This document shows positions 59,584 to 64,000 of a stretch of 64,000 nucleotides of DNA, in pieces. Position 1 is the first letter of the stretch. Every line of letters starts with the position of its first letter. The notes under the pieces are model-generated. The model was given only the letters and a program-made list of their open reading frames with translations, ran no database searches and was not told the DNA's origin. Source of the DNA: an uncultured Collinsella sp. (lineage in GTDB: Bacteria > Actinomycetota > Coriobacteriia > Coriobacteriales > Coriobacteriaceae). The translations under genes and the position numbers were made by a program. The DNA lies in NCBI GenBank assembly GCA_900541875.1, contig UQLF01000002.1, positions 1-64,000 of the forward strand. Reading direction: 5' to 3'.

Positions 59584-60117
59584 ATGAATATCACCGTGTA
59601 TCTGGGTGCCAGTGCCGGCAATGACCCGGCATTTCTGCCTGCGGTGCAAGAACTGGGCAACTGGATTGGCTCCAACGGGCACGCGCTGGTGTACGGCGGC
59701 TCCAAGTCGGGCCTGATGGGTGCGCTTGCCGATAGCGTGCTCGATGCTGGCGGACATGTGACGGGCGTTGAGCCGAGCTTTTTTATCGAGGCCGAGTTTC
59801 AGCACGACGGAATCGACGACCTTATCGTGACGAGTGATATGGCCGAGCGCAAAGCCAAGATGATTGAGCTCGGCGATGCATTCATCGCCTTTCCCGGTGG
59901 GACGGGCACGCTCGAGGAGATTGCCGAGGTTATGTCCGCGGTGTCGTTGGGGCACCTGAGTGCTCCGTGCATCCTGTATAACCTGGACGGTTACTACAAC
60001 GACCTCAAGGCGCTGCTCGGGCACATGATTGATAAGGGGCTTTCGAGCCCGAGGCGACAGCACGGCATCTACTTTGCCGACGATTTGCGCGAGATTGCCT
60101 CGATTATCAACGGATAA
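59584..60117 (+). CDS. LOG-family protein (TIGR00730-like Rossmann fold)
   Basis: This 177-residue LOG/YgdH-type protein has VYLGASAGNDPAF at the start, YGGSKSGLMGALAD, and the family motif PGGTGTLEEIAEV with the catalytic Glu. LOG proteins cleave nucleoside monophosphates to free base and ribose 5-phosphate, classically cytokinin riboside phosphate; their bacterial role is less clear. ATG 59584 follows GAGGGGGAC. It may be co-transcribed with the potassium channel. Confidence 0.92.
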   Translation: MNITVYLGASAGNDPAFLPAVQELGNWIGSNGHALVYGGSKSGLMGALADSVLDAGGHVTGVEPSFFIEAEFQHDGIDDLIVTSDMAERKAKMIELGDAFIAFPGGTGTLEEIAEVMSAVSLGHLSAPCILYNLDGYYNDLKALLGHMIDKGLSSPRRQHGIYFADDLREIASIING

Positions 60118-60242
60118 GTCTTGAGCCTGCCCCACTATGACTCCCAATGGTGCCGTTTGCGGCGCAGACGGTTGGCTTGTCTGGGCCACACTCGCTCTAC
60201 AATAAAACGTAACTATGTCGACTTTGACCGCGGGAGGACCCG

Positions 60243-61547
60243 ATGGATAACCTTGCCAAACCCACAAACCGCGCGCTGTTTTTAGTTAGCGTTGCCGTGA
60301 CCGGTGCGTTCGCAGGTGCCGCGGTCTGGTTGTTCTTTTTTGCGATGGAGCACGGTATCGACTATCTATGGACCGAGATTCCGCACGCGCTGGGTTTCGC
60401 TTCGCCCGAGCTTGCCAGCGGTCCGTTTGGCTTTTTGCCCTACCCGTTTTTTGTCTGCCTGCTGGGCGGCCTGTTAATCGGTCTGTACGAAAAGATGACA
60501 GGCACCAAGACCGATGACCTCAATCAGGTCATGGCCAAGGTCAAGCAAGACGGGCGCTACCCGTACGACAACCTGGGCAAGCTTTCGCTCGCGGCATTGC
60601 TGCCGCTGCTGTTTGGCGGAAGTATTGGACCAGAGGCCGGCCTGACCGGCGTTATCGCGGGTCTGTGCAGCTGGGTCGGCGACCGTATGCGTCGCTTTGG
60701 CGCCGAGTTTAGGGAGCTCACGCTGCTGGGCACCCAGGCTGCCCTGACGGCGCTCTTTACCGCGCCCGTCTTTGGCTTTGTGGCACCGCTCGCCGGAAGT
60801 ACTGACGGCCAGGGCGAAGACGCCGACGATGAATCCGCGTCCGGCGAGATCACCATCAAGCTGCCCAAGGCGCAAAAGACGGTGGTCTACGGCATTGCGA
60901 TTGCCGGCGGTCTGGGCACCTACCTGCTGCTCGGCCAGCTTGTGGGCGGCGGCATGGGCATGCCGAGGTTCGAGGCCGCCGTGGTGGGCAACCTGGAACT
61001 TGTCTGGCTCATTCCGCTGGCGTTGGTCGGCACCGTATGCGGTTGGCTGTACTTTGTCTCTGAGCACGCGAGCGAAGCGCTCGCCCATGCAATAGGGGAG
61101 CGTCCTGTCGTCAAGGCCATGCTAGCCGGTCTGGCGCTCGCCATCTGCGGCACGGTCCTGCCCTACACCATGTTTGCCGGCGAGACCCAGGCCGACGTGC
61201 TCATGGAGACCTATCTGACCATCCCCGCCGGCGTGCTTATCGCGACCGGTCTTGTTAAGGCCATGCTGACGCCCGCCCTCATCAACCTTGATTGGCGCGG
61301 CGGCCACTTCTTCCCGGTTATCTTCTCGGGCGTAAGCCTGGGCTATGGCCTTGCTATCCTCACCGGCGCAGATCCGGTCTTTTGCGTCGCCGTCTGCACG
61401 GCATCGACGATGGGCGCCGTCATGCGCCAGCCCATCATGGTCGTGGGCCTGCTGCTCATGTGCTTCCCGCTCAAAGGCATCGTCTGTATGATCATCGCCG
61501 CCGCCATCGCCGCCGGCATTCCGCTGCCCAAGCCGCTGCGCAAATAG
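60243..61547 (+). CDS. ClC-family chloride channel/transporter
   Basis: This 434-residue membrane protein of the voltage-gated ClC family has the selectivity-filter-like motif GGSIGPEAGLTG near residue 127 (equivalent to the GxGREGPxxxxG motif of ClC, with Glu one turn on), multiple TM helices, and an acidic loop about residue 185-200. The cytoplasmic CBS domains of some ClC proteins are absent. GGGAGGACCCG precedes the ATG. Transport mode, channel or H+/Cl- exchanger, cannot be decided here, as the gating Glu position needs alignment. Confidence 0.9.
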   Translation: MDNLAKPTNRALFLVSVAVTGAFAGAAVWLFFFAMEHGIDYLWTEIPHALGFASPELASGPFGFLPYPFFVCLLGGLLIGLYEKMTGTKTDDLNQVMAKVKQDGRYPYDNLGKLSLAALLPLLFGGSIGPEAGLTGVIAGLCSWVGDRMRRFGAEFRELTLLGTQAALTALFTAPVFGFVAPLAGSTDGQGEDADDESASGEITIKLPKAQKTVVYGIAIAGGLGTYLLLGQLVGGGMGMPRFEAAVVGNLELVWLIPLALVGTVCGWLYFVSEHASEALAHAIGERPVVKAMLAGLALAICGTVLPYTMFAGETQADVLMETYLTIPAGVLIATGLVKAMLTPALINLDWRGGHFFPVIFSGVSLGYGLAILTGADPVFCVAVCTASTMGAVMRQPIMVVGLLLMCFPLKGIVCMIIAAAIAAGIPLPKPLRK

Positions 61548-61584
61548 CGCGGTTAATCGCGAGTCAACTCCAGAGGGGTACGAG

Positions 61585-62376
61585 ATGATCCTGTACTTTA
61601 GCGCGACGGGGAACAGCGAACATGTGGCGCGTCGCATTGCGGCGGCGACAGACGACAAGGTTGTGTCGATTGAGCGTTTTGATGTCGACGCCCTTCGCCT
61701 TGTTGCGACGGAAGGCCCCTGCCAGCTGGGATTTGTTGCTCCGGTGTATGCCTGGGGTCTGCCGACACCGATGATCGAGTTTTTGAAGAATGCCGACCTG
61801 TCGATTGCTGCCGGTGCAAAGGGCGGCGAGCGCCCCTATACGTTCTATGTTTCGACGTACGGTTCGACGACCGGCCAATCTGCCAAGTTTGCCCGCGACC
61901 TGCTGCACGAGCGTGGGCTCGAGTTAGATGCGGCGATGAGCGTCAAGATGCCCGATACCTGGACGCCTGTTTTCGACCTGTCTGACCCTCAAAAGGTTGA
62001 GGGTATCAATAGAGCTGCCGAGGCGCAGATTGATGCCGTGATCGAGGCGGTGCGGGCACGCCGCACGGGCAACATGATGCGCCATCGCGTGCCTCTGTTT
62101 GCATCGTGCGCGTATCACGCAATTGGGCTGCCGCGCATGCAACAGACGAGCAAGTTTGCCGTCGATGCCGATCGCTGCATCGGCTGCGGCCTGTGTGCCA
62201 AGCGCTGCCCCATGGCGGCGATTGAGATGCGCGACGGCCTTCCCGTCTGGACAAAGCCGGAGTGCGCAGCCTGCCTTCGTTGCCTGCACCGTTGTCCCAA
62301 ATTTGCCATCTCGCACGGTAAGCGCACGGCATCCCACGGTCAGTACAGGCATCCCAAGCCAGGTGTGAGGATGTAG
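61585..62376 (+). CDS. EFR1 family ferredoxin (flavodoxin plus 2x[4Fe-4S])
   Basis: This 263-residue protein has a flavodoxin-like N-terminal domain with the short P-loop YFSATGNSEHVARRI, then a C-terminal bacterial ferredoxin with two 4Fe-4S clusters: CIGCGLCAKRCP and CAACLRCLHRCP. This is the EFR1 layout of anaerobes. It passes electrons between flavin and iron-sulfur partners; the partner is unknown. The start follows AGAGGGG. It is convergent with the DMT transporter gene. Confidence 0.93.
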   Translation: MILYFSATGNSEHVARRIAAATDDKVVSIERFDVDALRLVATEGPCQLGFVAPVYAWGLPTPMIEFLKNADLSIAAGAKGGERPYTFYVSTYGSTTGQSAKFARDLLHERGLELDAAMSVKMPDTWTPVFDLSDPQKVEGINRAAEAQIDAVIEAVRARRTGNMMRHRVPLFASCAYHAIGLPRMQQTSKFAVDADRCIGCGLCAKRCPMAAIEMRDGLPVWTKPECAACLRCLHRCPKFAISHGKRTASHGQYRHPKPGVRM

Positions 62377-62391
62377 CGGCTGCTGGCCGCG

Positions 62392-63267
62392 CTACTTCCA
62401 AACCGCGAGCGCCGCAGTGCCCAGTACGATGAGGGCGAGACCGATGGCGCTGCGCCGCGAGACCTTTTCGTTGAATGCCAAGCGCGCAAATAGTACCGAT
62501 ACGACAATCGATAGTTTGTCGATCTGCACCACGACGCTCACCTGGCCTGCGGCGATGGCATAGTAATAGAGCAGCCACGATGCTCCGGTCGCGATGCCCG
62601 ATGCCGCGAGAAATACGAGCTCGTAGCGGTCTACGTGCACGGCTTGGCCCATCTTGCCTTTAGCTGCCACGATTGCCCATGCCATAACCAGTACCACGCA
62701 GGTGCGGATTGCCGTGGCCAGGTTTGACTCGACGCCTTCGATGCCGATCTTAGCGAGGACGGAGGTGAGTGCTGCGAACATGGCGGCGCCGAGGGCGTAA
62801 GCGAGCCAGGTCCGGTCTTGCTGCTGCTCGGGTCCGGCGGATTGCTGCTTCTCGGTCATTAAAAACGTGCCGAGGGTAATGACGGCGGTTCCCACGAGCT
62901 TAACCGCAAGGTTGCTCGTCTCGCCAAAAAGCACGATGGCGATCAGCGCGGCGAGCACGGTGCTCATCTTGTCGACCGGTACGACCTTATTGACGTCTCC
63001 GATGCTCAACGCCTTAAAGTAACAGATCCACGAAGCGCCGGTAGCGAGTCCCGAGAGGACGAGAAAGAGCCAGGATCTGGGTTCGATGCTGCCAATGGTT
63101 CCAATGGATCCAGAAATGCCCGCCATTGCCCAGGCGAAAACGAGCACCATGCAGGTGCGAATGGCCGTCGCGACATCGGAGTCGGTCTGCTTGATGCCGC
63201 ATTTGGCCAAGATGGATGTGATGCCGGCAAAGAATGCTGACGCAAATGCTGCGACGACCCACGACAC
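62392..63267 (-). CDS. DMT superfamily (EamA) transporter
   Basis: This 291-residue integral membrane protein has two EamA domains of five helices each: residues 1-135 (VVAAFASAFFAGITSILAKC) and about 155-290 (LAYALGAAMFAALTSVLAKI). The halves are internally similar (ATAIRTCMVLVFAWAM versus ATAIRTCVVLVMAWAI), a clear ancestral repeat. Such proteins export or import small metabolites; the substrate cannot be told. It is separated by only 15 bases from the convergent EFR1 gene. Confidence 0.93.
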   Translation of the reverse strand: MSWVVAAFASAFFAGITSILAKCGIKQTDSDVATAIRTCMVLVFAWAMAGISGSIGTIGSIEPRSWLFLVLSGLATGASWICYFKALSIGDVNKVVPVDKMSTVLAALIAIVLFGETSNLAVKLVGTAVITLGTFLMTEKQQSAGPEQQQDRTWLAYALGAAMFAALTSVLAKIGIEGVESNLATAIRTCVVLVMAWAIVAAKGKMGQAVHVDRYELVFLAASGIATGASWLLYYYAIAAGQVSVVVQIDKLSIVVSVLFARLAFNEKVSRRSAIGLALIVLGTAALAVWK

Positions 63268-63335
63268 GGGTTGAGCGCCTCCTCAAAAAAGACCACGCCA
63301 GATCTATGGCGCATGTCCAATGATACCGCGCTTGC

Positions 63336-64000
63336 CTATAGGTTGCGTGCCCGGTAGACCTTGGTGCTGATGGCGCAGCTGACAGCGCCAAGGACGACCG
63401 TTGCCAGCGCGGCAATTCCTGCGCACAGGAAGCCAAGAACGGAAGGATCGGGATTCGCCCCGGCAATCATCGACATGAGCTGGTTGCTGATGGGGTTGAA
63501 TGAGTTTAGCGTGACCATGATAAGGCACATGTATAGGGCGTATAGACCAACGGATAGGCGTTGCGCCTTCATGTGTTCAAATCGAAAGAACAGAGGCAGT
63601 ACCAAAAACACCGCCATGAGGGAGAAAAGCATCGATATTGCCGAGGCGATTGCGGTCTCAAAGACGGTCTCTCCCGTGGAGGGGATACCCACGCTGTTTA
63701 AGATCGGGATGGCGACGATACTCAACAGCACGGCCGCGCACGTCATGATGACCGAGAAAATAGTGATGCACAGGTAGCGTGCGCTGACGATGTCTTTGCG
63801 TGAGATGGGCAGCGTTGCCCGATAGCGCTCCCATCCGTTTTGGTTGTCGAGCCCGGCCAGCGACCTCATGGCCATGATGGGCGACATGGCACTGATCGCG
63901 AAGGCGCCGGCGGCGCTCATATCGGAATCACCATTCGATGCCCTGACGGCGGTCAGCACGACGAAGATGAACAGGCCGACACCTGCGATGCTCGGGACGA
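63336..64000 (-). CDS. ABC-2 type transporter permease (partial)
   Basis: The 3' part of a gene that runs off the right edge. The visible part reads through the window end in the same frame, so the true N-terminus is outside; a GTG at 63957-63959 is unlikely to be the start. It has several hydrophobic helices (CITIFSVIMTCAAVLLSIVA, then LMAVFLVLPLFFRFE) with the family cytoplasmic stretch GWERYRATLPISRKDIVSAR. This matches ABC-2 permeases of the BcrB/ABC2_membrane_5 type, normally paired with an ATPase gene, here probably just upstream to the right. Confidence 0.85.
   Translation of the reverse strand, partial: VPSIAGVGLFIFVVLTAVRASNGDSDMSAAGAFAISAMSPIMAMRSLAGLDNQNGWERYRATLPISRKDIVSARYLCITIFSVIMTCAAVLLSIVAIPILNSVGIPSTGETVFETAIASAISMLFSLMAVFLVLPLFFRFEHMKAQRLSVGLYALYMCLIMVTLNSFNPISNQLMSMIAGANPDPSVLGFLCAGIAALATVVLGAVSCAISTKVYRARNL

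Noticed and set aside
1..64000. tRNA, rRNA or origin of chromosomal replication
   Set aside because: I saw no cloverleaf, CCA-ended tRNA pattern, rRNA core sequence or DnaA-box cluster by eye; a covariance scan would settle small tRNAs.

Overview
The window looks like chromosome of a Coriobacteriia gut anaerobe, most likely Collinsella or a near relative. This rests on protein flavour only: a topoisomerase IV pair, EFR1 ferredoxin, a CD1871A/NapH-like/TlpA redox set, PBPb-type hybrid kinases, moderate to high GC and a Coriobacteriia-type conjugation module. No rRNA or tRNA gene was seen to confirm it.

Layout. (1) 1-9385: right-hand part of a very GC-rich integrative conjugative element (ICE), all leftward: two excisionase-like HTH proteins, a replication-initiator-like protein with internal 33-bp repeats, a DnaC-like loader, an unknown protein, PcfB/DUF3801, VirD4, a Maff2-like pilin-type peptide, PrgI, VirB4 and the start of the next transfer gene. 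Relaxase and integrase must lie off the left edge. (2) 9376-14486: the core CATCGAGTGGG, reading Ile-Glu-Trp then one residue and a stop (the usual C-terminus of GMP synthase, GuaA), occurs three times. It separates the ICE from two cargo-only modules of about 2.4 and 2.6 kb. Module 2 holds a YjdF gene with a structured-leader candidate and an Abi_2 (HEPN) gene followed by two copies of a structured RNA. Module 3 holds three methyltransferases. Both modules begin with the same GAAC-N4-GTTC box and a covarying hairpin. I read this as tandem accretion of guaA-targeted elements. (3) 14.6-22.2 kb: redox and detoxification genes (alcohol dehydrogenase, two aldo-keto reductases around a flavodoxin fragment, LysR, MerR, CMD-cupin fusion, alpha/beta hydrolase, FMN reductase), possibly bounded by a fourth att-like site at 21564. 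(4) 22.3-46.2 kb: mostly core-like genes: topoisomerase IV, an AAA/DUF4143 ATPase, a DUF3825 protein, lipoprotein, a 1455-residue Tat-type surface protein with a LuxR regulator, a two-component system divergent from a CD1871A/NapH-like/TlpA relay, a MacB-like ABC exporter and tRNA dihydrouridine synthase. (5) 46.2-48.95 kb: a repeat-rich stretch with palindromic repeats, an orphan antitoxin, a 243-bp MITE-like element and an IS256-family insertion with 8-bp target duplication inside a palindromic repeat. (6) 48.98-64 kb: glutaredoxin, XRE/Zn-ribbon/TipAS-like regulator, TrmO, MalY-type aminotransferase, two sensory hybrid kinases with solute-binding input, PNPOx-like protein, K+ channel, LOG-family protein, ClC channel, EFR1 ferredoxin, DMT transporter and an ABC-2 permease running off the edge.

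The most novel material is the guaA-att array with its conserved left-end hairpin and the Abi_2-associated duplicated RNA. All functions are inferred by reading; no database search was run.
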